A stretch of 39,469 nucleotides of DNA. Origin: Candidatus Scybalomonas excrementigallinarum. Lineage in GTDB: Bacteria > Bacillota > Clostridia > Lachnospirales > Lachnospiraceae. The stretch is taken from positions 1 through 39,469 of the forward strand of contig DVIZ01000075.1 of assembly GCA_018710905.1 (NCBI GenBank), given 5' to 3'. The notes beneath the pieces are model-generated. The model was not told where the DNA came from, ran no database searches, and worked only from the letters and a program-made list of their open reading frames with translations. Below, in pieces: positions 22,639-30,400 of this stretch (position 1 is the stretch's first letter; each line of letters opens with the position of its first letter). The translations under genes were made by a program, and so were the position numbers.

Positions 22639-22654
22639 GAACAAAGTTCATTTT
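22634..22654 (+). promoter_or_regulatory. Perfect 9-3-9 dyad operator over the DUF2871 start site
   Basis: AAAATGAAC-AAA-GTTCATTTT overlaps the -10 hexamer and the predicted start. A palindrome of this size at a promoter start is a typical repressor site (MarR-, ArsR- or TetR-like). No matching regulator gene is in the window. Confidence 0.7.
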
Positions 22655-22673
22655 AGTGAAAGGAGTAATTATT

Positions 22674-23102
22674 ATGAAACGTTTTTTTAATTTCGCCTTC
22701 CTTTATTTTATTTTAGCAATGGTTGGCGGTGTATTCTATCGAGAATTTACAAAATTCTTTAACTTTTCTGGACGAACCACATTAGCTTTTGTCCACGTGC
22801 ACCTTCTTGTTTTAGGTACTTTCTTATTTTTATTACTGGCACTGTTTTCCATTAATACGAATCTATTAGATCAAAAAGGGCTTCGTACTTTCTTAATTCT
22901 ATACCAAATCGCCCTTCCTCTTATGGTTGTTATGATGGTAATTCGTGGTATCCTACAAGTTTTAGAATTTCCCCTTTCTAACAGTATGAATTCTGCAATC
23001 TCTGGTATCGCTGGTGTTTCCCATATTTTAATGGCGATTTCATTTATTGTGTTATTTTGTATATTAAAAAAATGCAAAATAACAACCATATCACAACATT
23101 AA
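22674..23102 (+). CDS. DUF2871-type four-helix membrane protein
   Basis: This 142-residue protein has four or five predicted membrane helices: MKRFFNFAFLYFILAMVGGV, LAFVHVHLLVLGTFLFLLLA, YQIALPLMVVMMVIRG and SHILMAISFIVLFCIL. Conserved-looking histidines sit in HVHLLVLGT and GVSHILM, and YREFTKFF follows helix 1. This pattern resembles DUF2871, a family I associate with heme-binding-like small membrane proteins; no reaction is established. I start it at 22674 with AAGGAG 8 nt upstream; an in-frame GTG at 22656 has none. It is the only plus-strand gene in the sporulation block, with its own promoter, operator and terminator. Confidence 0.8.
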   Translation: MKRFFNFAFLYFILAMVGGVFYREFTKFFNFSGRTTLAFVHVHLLVLGTFLFLLLALFSINTNLLDQKGLRTFLILYQIALPLMVVMMVIRGILQVLEFPLSNSMNSAISGIAGVSHILMAISFIVLFCILKKCKITTISQH

Positions 23103-23130
23103 GATAACTGGCTCATTATCTTTGTGCAAC

Positions 23131-23163
23131 AAAAAAAGCTGTAACAAATCGTTACAGCTTTTC
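23131..23163. terminator. Terminator after the DUF2871 gene
   Basis: AAAAAAAGCTGTAAC-AAATC-GTTACAGCTTTTCTT: 10-bp stem with A- and T-runs on both sides, so it also serves tRNA-Met on the minus strand. Confidence 0.85.
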
Positions 23164-23174
23164 TTATTTAGTAG

Positions 23175-23248
23175 TAGCGGAAGGGAGATTCGAACTCTCG
23201 ACACTACGGGTATGAACCGTATGCTCTAGCCAACTGAGCTATTCCGCC
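23175..23248 (-). tRNA. tRNA-Met (CAU), elongator type
   Basis: The reverse complement is a 74-nt cloverleaf with acceptor GGCGGAA/TTCCGCT (G-U at the end), anticodon loop GTTCATACC (anticodon CAT) and T-loop TTCGAATC. The paired first base and close likeness to the elongator tRNA-Met of Bacillus argue against initiator tRNA. A lysidine-modified tRNA-Ile2 cannot be fully excluded by eye. Confidence 0.9.
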
Positions 23249-23308
23249 GCACCAACGAATATTAGTATACCCGATGGATTTTATTTTGTCAACATTTTTT
23301 TTAATTTT

Positions 23309-23608
23309 TTATTCTTTTGCTTTAAAAACAATTTCATCTTTATCTACTAAGTTCAATTTTTCCTTAGCCATCTCCCTTACATACTCATCCGTTTCCATAT
23401 AGTCTTCTTGTTTTTCTAATTCTTTTTTTTGCTTTTCTTCTTCTTTAATCTGTTTTTCTAACTTGGCTATTTGGCGTTCATACTCGTCATTTTTCTTATT
23501 TAACTCGGTACTTTTAAATGCAACACCTGCAAATAAAATGACAATGACAAAGATGATACAATACACACCACTAGAATTTTGTCTCCTTCTTCTCTTTTTC
23601 TTTGCCAT
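23309..23608 (-). CDS. divIC: FtsB/DivIC-family septum formation initiator
   Basis: 99 residues: a basic cytoplasmic start (MAKKKRRRRQNSS), one membrane helix (GVYCIIFVIVILFAGVAF), a strongly predicted coiled coil (EYERQIAKLEKQIKEEEKQKKELEKQ, in two parts) and a C-terminal DEYVREMAKEKLNLVDKDEIVF. The last part is the hallmark of DivIC/FtsB. It bridges FtsL and FtsQ/DivIB in the divisome. It is 3 nt downstream of yabQ, as in B. subtilis. The ribosome-binding site is AAGGTG. Confidence 0.9.
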   Translation of the reverse strand: MAKKKRRRRQNSSGVYCIIFVIVILFAGVAFKSTELNKKNDEYERQIAKLEKQIKEEEKQKKELEKQEDYMETDEYVREMAKEKLNLVDKDEIVFKAKE

Positions 23609-23611
23609 AAT

Positions 23612-24007
23612 TTACACCTTCTTTCCTTTCCACTTTTGCCGTCTTTTCCTATGTACTATTATGAGGCCTTTTTTACACTTTCTCAAGATCTTTTTAAAGA
23701 AATTTCCAATTTTTAATGCGAGCCTAACAAAAAAAGGGCTTACTGCCATTCCATAAAAGATCATTCCCATTCCCATTCCTAGAATACAGTATGCCCGAAT
23801 ACTGCCATTATTATATTGATAAATCAACGCAAAAATTGAGAATCCTGTAATAATCCAAAAAATAAGATCTTCAATTGCAATCATAATATTATGATGGGGA
23901 ATCAATCTTCTAACGATACGAAACCAGTCATAGAAGAATAAAATCATTCCTCCATAGAGAATGCTAAGATAAAAAAGATGCGCTTCTTTTAACAAGGATA
24001 GATTCAT
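23612..24007 (-). CDS. yabQ: Spore cortex biosynthesis protein YabQ
   Basis: 131 residues with YabQ architecture: an N-terminal helix (HLFYLSILYGGMILFFYDWFRIVRRL), further membrane helices (IEDLIFWIITGFSIFALIY, then AYCILGMGMGMIFYGMAVS) and a basic tail (KKILRKCKKGLIIVHRKRRQ). In B. subtilis YabQ is mother-cell expressed and needed for cortex formation. The IEDLIFW and NNGSIRAY stretches are characteristic. GGAGGAG precedes the ATG. It lies between yabP and the divIC-like gene in the conserved order. Confidence 0.93.
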   Translation of the reverse strand: MNLSLLKEAHLFYLSILYGGMILFFYDWFRIVRRLIPHHNIMIAIEDLIFWIITGFSIFALIYQYNNGSIRAYCILGMGMGMIFYGMAVSPFFVRLALKIGNFFKKILRKCKKGLIIVHRKRRQKWKGKKV

Positions 24008-24015
24008 AACTCCTC

Positions 24016-24300
24016 CTACTTAAATAATCTTGATAAAAATCCTTCAGAAGAGCGTTTCCCGTTTTGAACTTCTGAATAGATGAGGCTATCGATTCTACCA
24101 TCGATCTCTACTTCCCCTTTTTCTACCGTAAGACGTGTTACATGAAGCTCCATCCCTTTCATCATCAACATTCCCATCTCTGTATCTAATATAATTTCAT
24201 TGGCATCAAAAGATAATACGTCTTTTACCCCTGTAATGATCCCATTACTCCGATTAACAAAAGATATTTTATGACTGCCTACAACCTGTCTTTCTTCCAC
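24016..24300 (-). CDS. yabP: Sporulation protein YabP
   Basis: 94 residues of the YabP family: HKISFVNRSNGIITGVKDVLSF, then ANEIILDTEMGMLMMKGMELHVTRLTVEKGEVEIDGRIDSLIYSE. It is an assembly protein made in the mother cell under sporulation control and acts around the forespore. It starts with GTG at 24300, preceded by AAGGAGGA at good spacing. It lies 8 nt upstream of yabQ and 69 nt downstream of rqcP. Confidence 0.93.
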   Translation of the reverse strand: MEERQVVGSHKISFVNRSNGIITGVKDVLSFDANEIILDTEMGMLMMKGMELHVTRLTVEKGEVEIDGRIDSLIYSEVQNGKRSSEGFLSRLFK

Positions 24301-24369
24301 GTTCTCGTTCCTCCTTTTCCTACGGTCTTCCGTTATAACTTAATATATGAGGAACTATTTTTGAATATG

Positions 24370-24609
24370 TTATAAATATTGATACATTTCTTTAGCTAAT
24401 TCTTTTTTCACATTATCTTCTACCGATAACACTTCTACTGCTACTGTTTTATTTCCAAATTGGATTTCAATCTTATCCCCTACTTTCACAGCAACAGAAG
24501 CCTTTGCAGGTTTTCCATTTACAAGCACTCTACCTGCATCACAAGCCTCATTTGCAACTGTACGGCGTTTAATCAATCGGGATACCTTTAAATATTTATC
24601 AAGTCTCAT
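24370..24609 (-). CDS. rqcP: S4-domain RNA-binding protein RqcP (YabO)
   Basis: 79 residues, a single S4 domain: MRLDKYLKVSRLIKRRTVANEACDAG, then RVLVNGKPAKASVAVKVGDKIEIQFG. In B. subtilis RqcP works with RqcH on stalled 50S subunits, stabilising the P-site tRNA during alanine tailing of nascent chains. Its place directly before yabP-yabQ-divIC is conserved. AAAGGAAAG precedes the ATG. Confidence 0.93.
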   Translation of the reverse strand: MRLDKYLKVSRLIKRRTVANEACDAGRVLVNGKPAKASVAVKVGDKIEIQFGNKTVAVEVLSVEDNVKKELAKEMYQYL

Positions 24610-24667
24610 AAAATCTTTCCTTTCTAACTTATCTTCTTTTTACAAACTATCCATCGTTTCCACACGG

Positions 24668-24831
24668 GACTTTCGTTTACTTCTAATAATGCACACTTTG
24701 CCGCGCGGTCGCAGTTTACGAAGTAAAATTTTCCCTATTGCGACCTGCGCATCGTTCGCACGTAGTGCTTTTTTATTTCATAGGAAATGGCACTTTTACA
24801 AATTAATATAACAAGGTATTTCCTATGAAAT
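24668..24831 (-). repeat. Intergenic structured repeat, copy 2 (downstream of hup)
   Basis: Positions 24668-24777 match 15591-15700 with about 7 differences in 110. The element ends in a long-loop hairpin TTTCATAGGAAAT...ATTTCCTATGAAA (24776-24831). The right arm forms part of ACAAGGTATTTCCTATGAAA, which also occurs (one mismatch) at 15542-15561, to the left of copy 1. It lies between rqcP and the hup terminator. Confidence 0.8.
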
Positions 24832-24841
24832 AAAAAAAGAA

Positions 24842-24861
24842 GCTGCCGTTTTTTCGGCAGC
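24842..24861 (-). terminator. Rho-independent terminator of hup
   Basis: GCTGCCG-TTTTTT-CGGCAGC. On the minus strand the GC-rich 7-bp stem is followed by TTCTTTTTTTATTTC, about 18 nt after the hup stop. Confidence 0.92.
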
Positions 24862-24878
24862 CCTGATATACCCATTTC

Positions 24879-25154
24879 CTATGCGTTGATAGCATCTTTT
24901 AAAGCTTTACCAGCTTCAAATTTAGGAGCTTTAGAAGCAGGAATTGTCATTGTTTCTCCTGTTCTAGGGTTTCTTCCTTCTCTTGCTTTTCTGTCAGTAA
25001 CTTTGAATGTTCCAAAGCCAACTAACTGAATTTTTTCACCTTTTGCGAGTTCTTCTGCTACTACGTCTGTGAAAGCTTTTAATGCTTTTTCAGCGTCTTT
25101 TTTGGATAATTCTGTTTTTTCTGCAATTGCTGCAACTAATTCTGTTTTGTTCAT
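24879..25154 (-). CDS. hup: DNA-binding protein HU
   Basis: 91 residues, canonical HU: MNKTELVAAIAEKTELSKKD, GEKIQLVGFGTFKVTDRKAREGRNPRTG, then PASKAPKFEAGKALKDAIN. It bends and compacts DNA as a dimer. The true start is the ATG at 25154 with AGGAGGAG 8 nt upstream; a longer in-frame extension to 25262 runs through the promoter and is not coding. It has its own consensus promoter and strong terminator. In B. subtilis hup is not in this cluster, so its place between rqcP and spoVT is a feature of this lineage. Confidence 0.96.
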   Translation of the reverse strand: MNKTELVAAIAEKTELSKKDAEKALKAFTDVVAEELAKGEKIQLVGFGTFKVTDRKAREGRNPRTGETMTIPASKAPKFEAGKALKDAINA

Positions 25155-25185
25155 CGGATTAGCTCCTCCTCTAAATGAATTAATA

Positions 25186-25200
25186 TAATTATCATTATCA
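25186..25200 (-). promoter_or_regulatory. Fur/PerR-box-like sequence in the hup leader
   Basis: On the minus strand TGATAATGATAATTA resembles the first part of a Fur-family box (TGATAATNATTATCA). An adjacent dyad TTATCA-CTAC-TGATAA (25194-25209) may form a small hairpin. The match is partial, and the site lies after the transcription start. Confidence 0.25.
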
Positions 25201-25233
25201 CTACTGATAATCTCGAAAAGTCTTACACCACTA

Positions 25234-25262
25234 TTTATAAACTGATATACTCCTTTTGTCAA
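25234..25262 (-). promoter_or_regulatory. Promoter of hup
   Basis: On the minus strand TTGACA (25257-25262), 17 bp, TATAAA (25234-25239). Start near 25227, giving a leader of about 73 nt. Confidence 0.85.
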
Positions 25263-25384
25263 GGATATTTCGGGTTTTTCCCTATATTTTAAAGGTTTTT
25301 AGGCATTTTTCTCTTCTTAATATTGTATACAAAAATCATCACAATGTTCCTATATAAACTCACCCCATTTTTTTACGTATAAAA

Positions 25385-25528
25385 ACGATGAAAAACCCCT
25401 TCCTAGGAGTTTCTCACGTTGGCAGACGGTCGCATATATGAGCCTAAATTCTCCTCCACGGATCGCTATCTTTTCACAAACAAAGGGTGGCGCCCAGCTA
25501 ACGATTTTTAGCTAGGTTTCCACCCTTT
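25385..25528 (-). repeat. Diverged structured intergenic element between spoVT and hup, ending in a large hairpin
   Basis: The stretch resembles 3751-3885: ACGATGA, TCTCACGTT, GAGC-TAAAT-CTCC and TCTTTTC-AAAC align in the same order and spacing. It closes with a long hairpin, AAAGGGTGG (25482-25490) with CCACCCTTT (25520-25528), and inner AGCTAA/TTAGCT pairing. That hairpin lies 18 nt after the spoVT stop and may terminate it, though the following GTTTGTG is not a full T-run. GGTCGCA is shared with the 15591 and 24668 repeats. Confidence 0.5.
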
Positions 25529-25546
25529 ATCTTCCCATTTTTCTCT

Positions 25547-26086
25547 TTAATTTTCCAGTTGTCCACTTAGAAAATATACCATCATTTCTGCAAGCATCGC
25601 CTCTTGTTCAGTAATTGTTTTTTTATCCTCTTCTTCTAAAAATAGAACACACCCTGTCACATCACCTGCGGATATAATAGGATAGGCAAGCGCTACTTCT
25701 CCCACTTGGCTTTCTCCGATAAAATATCGTCCTTTTCTATTTCTAGCATCATATCGTCCTCTCTCCTCCATCAAATGCTTTAAGCCATTTCCAATCATCA
25801 TATCATTGATTTGTTTCGCATATGCCCCATAAGCGGCGATAATGGTATCTCTATCACAAATGGCAACCGTACGTTTACACGTCTTAGATGCCGCTTGACA
25901 AATCTCCTTAACGACGTTTAAAAGATCACCCATTGGAGAATATTTTTTTAAGATAATCTCTCCTTCTTTATCGGTAAAAATTTCAAGCGGATCTCCTTCT
26001 CGGATTCTCAATGTTCTTCGGATCTCTTTTGGAACAACAACACGTCCTAAATCATCAATTCTTCTTACAATTCCTGTTGCTTTCAT
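25547..26086 (-). CDS. spoVT: Stage V sporulation protein T (AbrB-like regulator)
   Basis: 179 residues: an N-terminal AbrB swapped-hairpin DNA-binding domain (MKATGIVRRIDDLGRVVVPK, then EIRRTLRIREGDPLEIFTDKEGEI) and a C-terminal GAF-like sensor domain (about 60-178). In B. subtilis SpoVT tunes sigma-G genes in the forespore. It should be made late in sporulation. I could not confidently place a sigma-G promoter in the 130-bp upstream gap. GGAGG precedes the ATG. Order prsA-like, spoVT, hup is downstream of mfd. Confidence 0.95.
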   Translation of the reverse strand: MKATGIVRRIDDLGRVVVPKEIRRTLRIREGDPLEIFTDKEGEIILKKYSPMGDLLNVVKEICQAASKTCKRTVAICDRDTIIAAYGAYAKQINDMMIGNGLKHLMEERGRYDARNRKGRYFIGESQVGEVALAYPIISAGDVTGCVLFLEEEDKKTITEQEAMLAEMMVYFLSGQLEN

Positions 26087-26217
26087 ATAAAAATTTCCTC
26101 CATTTTACATTCTATACTATACATTCATTCTCAAGTCTAGTTTATACTAAAATTGACGTTAAATGTATTATCTGTAAAATGAAGGAAAATATTCATAAAC
26201 TATTTGAAATTGTTTTC

Positions 26218-27348
26218 TTACTCGGCTGTTGTAGCCTCTCCTTCTGTGCTAACATTCTCACTTGCTGTCGTAGAAGAAGAACTTTCTGTTGTTTCTTCAG
26301 AAGCTGTTGTAGATTCTTCTGTCTGTTTGAATGTAATCTTAGCAAATGCCTTTTGATCCACATCTTTATCAAAATCCCATTTTGCTTCTAAATCTTCTGT
26401 CATTTTGCTATATTGTTCTGAGAAATATTGATTTTGTTTTTCTTGTAATAACTCTTCTTTCTTTTCTTTTGTTGCTTCTTTATCATTTGGATTGATCATC
26501 TTAATAATGTGATAACCAAATTGACTTTCTACAATACCGCTAACTTCACCCTTTTTTAACTTCATAGCAGCATCTGCATATTCTTGTACCGTTGAACCAT
26601 CATCACCAAATGTATATTCAGAAGATTTATCAGCCTTATATTCTTCTGCCATAGCCTTTAAGTCTTTTACTGTATTTTCTCCAGCTTTAATTCTTGCCAA
26701 AGCTTCTTCTGCTTTTTTCTTTTGACTGGCTTTTTTCTTGGCACTATATTGTACTTCTTGTCCATTCTCATCTGTTGTGAATGTTTCAAATAATAAGTTA
26801 TATGTTTTATACTGTCTAGCTTGACTATCTTCTACTGTAATATTCGCCTCAGAAATCACTTGTTCATGATATTTTGTTGCAAGAGCATTTTCTTCATAGA
26901 TCTTTTTCAAAGTCTCTTCTGTTACCCCTGTCTGCTTTAAATCCGCATCACTGATAGATTCCATAAAGGATTTCACATTTGTATTAATCTGTTCTTGTTC
27001 TTCGTCACTTAATGTTAATTTTGCTTCTTTTGCTTTCTTGGATAACACTTTTACCATCTTAATCTGGCTAATTACATCTTTCTTTGTAACCTCTTCCATT
27101 GTTGCTTTTTCGCCATTTTCATCGTTTACTTCATAATCCCATACAGAAGAACCATACCATGCTTCATATTGACTCTGAATCGTCTTTGCATAAACCCATG
27201 CTTCATCTAAATAAACATTTTGTCCATCATATTTAAATAATACGGTTTCGCTATTACTCTTTGCTCCACTGCCACAACCAACGAGCAAGGCACCTGCCAT
27301 GCACAGGCAAAGCACTCCTGCTAATTTTTTACTAATCCATTTTCTCAT
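26218..27348 (-). CDS. PrsA-like lipoprotein peptidyl-prolyl isomerase (parvulin/SurA type)
   Basis: 376 residues. A lipoprotein signal (LAGVLCLCMAGALLVGCGSG, lipid Cys about 25) is followed by a helical SurA-N-like part (FKYDGQNVYLDEAWVYAKTI onward) and a parvulin PPIC domain (about 200-300). The PPIC domain contains TFGDDGSTVQEYADAAMKLK and GIVESQFGYHIIKMIN. The C-terminus is a Ser/Thr/Glu-rich low-complexity tail (TEESTTASEETTESSSSTT). It helps exported proteins fold outside the membrane. It follows mfd by 99 nt on the same strand; B. subtilis has no prsA at this place. Confidence 0.9.
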   Translation of the reverse strand: MRKWISKKLAGVLCLCMAGALLVGCGSGAKSNSETVLFKYDGQNVYLDEAWVYAKTIQSQYEAWYGSSVWDYEVNDENGEKATMEEVTKKDVISQIKMVKVLSKKAKEAKLTLSDEEQEQINTNVKSFMESISDADLKQTGVTEETLKKIYEENALATKYHEQVISEANITVEDSQARQYKTYNLLFETFTTDENGQEVQYSAKKKASQKKKAEEALARIKAGENTVKDLKAMAEEYKADKSSEYTFGDDGSTVQEYADAAMKLKKGEVSGIVESQFGYHIIKMINPNDKEATKEKKEELLQEKQNQYFSEQYSKMTEDLEAKWDFDKDVDQKAFAKITFKQTEESTTASEETTESSSSTTASENVSTEGEATTAE

Positions 27349-27447
27349 TTTTACTCTTTATCCTTTCTATTTTTGGAATAACTGAGATCTATTATATCTC
27401 ACTCTCTCCTAATTCGTCTAGTATAGATTATGTTATCTTATTGTTTC

Positions 27448-30400
27448 CTAATGATACCCTTCCTGTTCAGGTTCATTCTCTTCCCGTAAAATCAAACTGT
27501 CGATATCTTCTATTACTTGTTCTACCACTCGTAACAATTCCTTCTTCGTTCCACCTTTCCAAGTATAAACAAAAGAGGCATCTGGCATTTGAAACTTCAT
27601 TTTATTGCGATAGGATTCTCGTTTTAAAAGGGGATCAATTTCTTCTACTTTTACTTTCGCATTCTTATTCATTCCAAATAGAATACGATTTCCTTTTTGC
27701 TCTATTTGAATTAAAAATGCATGATGGGCTTTTGCTTTTAATAGCGCAACTTTTAATAAGTTCATAACCGCCATTGGTGGCTCACCATAGCGATCGAGAA
27801 GTTCATCCGACATGTCCGAATACTCTTCTTCTGTTTCAATACTTGCAATTCGTTTATAAAGCTCTAATTTTTGCATTTCATTTTTTACATAGGTAGCAGG
27901 AATAAAAGCATCGATCATAAGATCAATCGTCGTTTCAAACTCTTCAATCTCATCCTTTTCCCCTTTTAATTGCTTCACGGCATCATTTAACATCTTACAA
28001 TAAAGGTCATATCCAATGGCTTCCATATGCCCTGATTGTTCTGCTCCTAATAAATTTCCTGCTCCACGAATTTCTAAATCCCTCATAGCGATTTTAAATC
28101 CAGATCCAAGATCGGTAAATTCTCGAATGGCTTGTAACCGTTTTTCTGCTGTTTCTTTTAACATCGTATCCCGTCGATACATTAAAAATGCATAAGCACT
28201 GCGATTGGAGCGTCCAACCCTTCCCCTTAACTGATAAAGCTGGGAAAGCCCAAGATAATTAGCATCATGGATAATCATCGTATTAACATTGGAAATATCA
28301 AGACCAGTCTCAATAATCGTTGTAGAGACAAGCACATCCAATTCATGATTAATAAACTGATACATAATTTTTTCTAACTGGCGCTCGCTCATTTGTCCAT
28401 GGGCAAACCCTACATTTGCCTCTGGTACTAAGGTAGCAATATGTTCTGTAATCTCATCGATATTGTTCACTCGATTATATACATAATACACCTGTCCATC
28501 CCTTGCCATTTCCCTTCGAATCGCTTCTTTAATCATTTCTTCGTTGTACTCTAATACATAAGTTTGAATGGCTCTTCGATCGACTGGTGGTTCTTCTAGC
28601 ACACTCATATCACGGATTCCGATCATGCTCATATGAAGCGTTCTTGGAATCGGAGTAGCACTAAGAGCTAATACATCCACATTCTTTTTTAACTGTTTAA
28701 TTTTCTCCTTATCGGATACACCAAATCTTTGCTCTTCATCAATAATTAAAAGCCCAAGATCCCGATAATTCATATCTTTTGATAGCACGCGATGAGTACC
28801 AATGACAATATCGACCATTCCATTCTTTAAGCCTTCAATGGTTCTTCGTTGCTCCGCTGGTGTCCGAAATCTTGACATCATGTGAATCGTAATTGGGAAG
28901 TTTTTCATACGCTCTACAAAAGAATTATAATGCTGTTGGGCTAAAATAGTAGTTGGAACTAAAAATACGACCTGTTTTCCGTCAGCAACTGCTTTAAACG
29001 CTGCACGAATAGCCACTTCCGTCTTTCCATATCCAACATCTCCACAGATCAGACGATCCATAATCTTTTTGCTTTCCATATCCGCCTTCGTAGCCGCGAT
29101 GGCATCTAACTGATCCTGTGTTTCTTCATATGGAAACAGCTCTTCAAATTCCTGTTGCCATACGGTGTCTTTTGAAAACGCATATCCTTCTTTTGACTGA
29201 CGTATCGCATAAAGCTCCACTAATTCTTTTGCAATATTTTTAATTTCTCCACGAACACGGCTCTTTGTCTTCTCCCATTCGCTTCCCCCTAATTTATTGA
29301 GTTTTGGCTTTCGAGCAGAAGACGAAGCATATTTTTGTATCAGATCTAATTGAGAAGCTAAAATAAATAACTTACTTCCCCCTTTATATTCAATACAAAT
29401 ATAATCTTTTGTGATCTTATCCACTTCAATTTTTTCAATGCCTTTATAAATCCCTAAGCCATGCTTTTCATGTACCACATAATCACCGATAGCAATATCA
29501 GCAAAACTATTGATCTTGGCACCTGTATATTTGTTCTTTTTCTTAGCACTTCTTTTTTTCTTATCTTTTGCTGTAAAAATATCACTTTCTGAAATAATAG
29601 CAAATTTTAATAGCGGATATTCAAATCCATGGCTTAACCTTCCTTGGGTGATAATAATCTCCCCTTTGGATACAAATCCTTCTAACTTTTCTTGATAAGT
29701 TACAGAAATTTCATTCTCTCGAATATCTTCCGATAATCGCTTGGCTCTCGTTGAAGAAGGGGATAAGATTAGCACCTGATATCCCTTTTGACGATACATT
29801 TTTAAATCTTTTATCAGTTGTTCAAAACTATTGTTATAAGGATTGACTGACTTCACTTCCATGTGAAAACTGCTCTTTGGAGAAAAAAATGGAAATCTCT
29901 GAATGAGCATACTCAGTAAGACACAAGGTCGATTAGCCGTTTTTGCAAGCACTTCTTCATAGGAAAAGAGCACTTTTGCCTGAGAAGGAAGAATGTATCC
30001 TCCTTCTAATCGACTCATCATGCTCTCCCGAAATTCTAACTCATAGGCACTTGCTCGCTCTACCATTCTCGCTGGCTCGTCTAAGAAAAAGATCGCTTCT
30101 CCTTCTTCAAAATAATCCACAAAAGAAACGGTCTCTTCGTAAAAGAAAGGAAGATAGCTATCGATTCCAATGACGGAATGTAATTCCTCAATCTCTTCTT
30201 TTACTTCCTTTATCATCTTATTAAGACGACTATATGCTTCTTGCTTTTTCTCTTTTTTTAGCTTTAACTTTATGCTGTCAAATTCCTGCTCCATGCGAAG
30301 AAATCCTTCTTCTAATCGTTGTTTCGTCAACACATATTCATTTGCAGGATAGAATTCTATCTGTTCCATATTTTCAATAGACCGTTGGCTAGAAGCATCA

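Noticed and set aside
25154-25262. N-terminal extension of HU
   Set aside because: The extra 36 codons run through the promoter hexamers and untranslated leader; the AGGAGGAG-led ATG at 25154 gives a canonical HU start.
26087-26217. Sigma-G promoter of spoVT
   Set aside because: Several partial matches to the -35 and -10 exist in this AT-rich gap, but none has both hexamers at correct spacing clearly enough to report.
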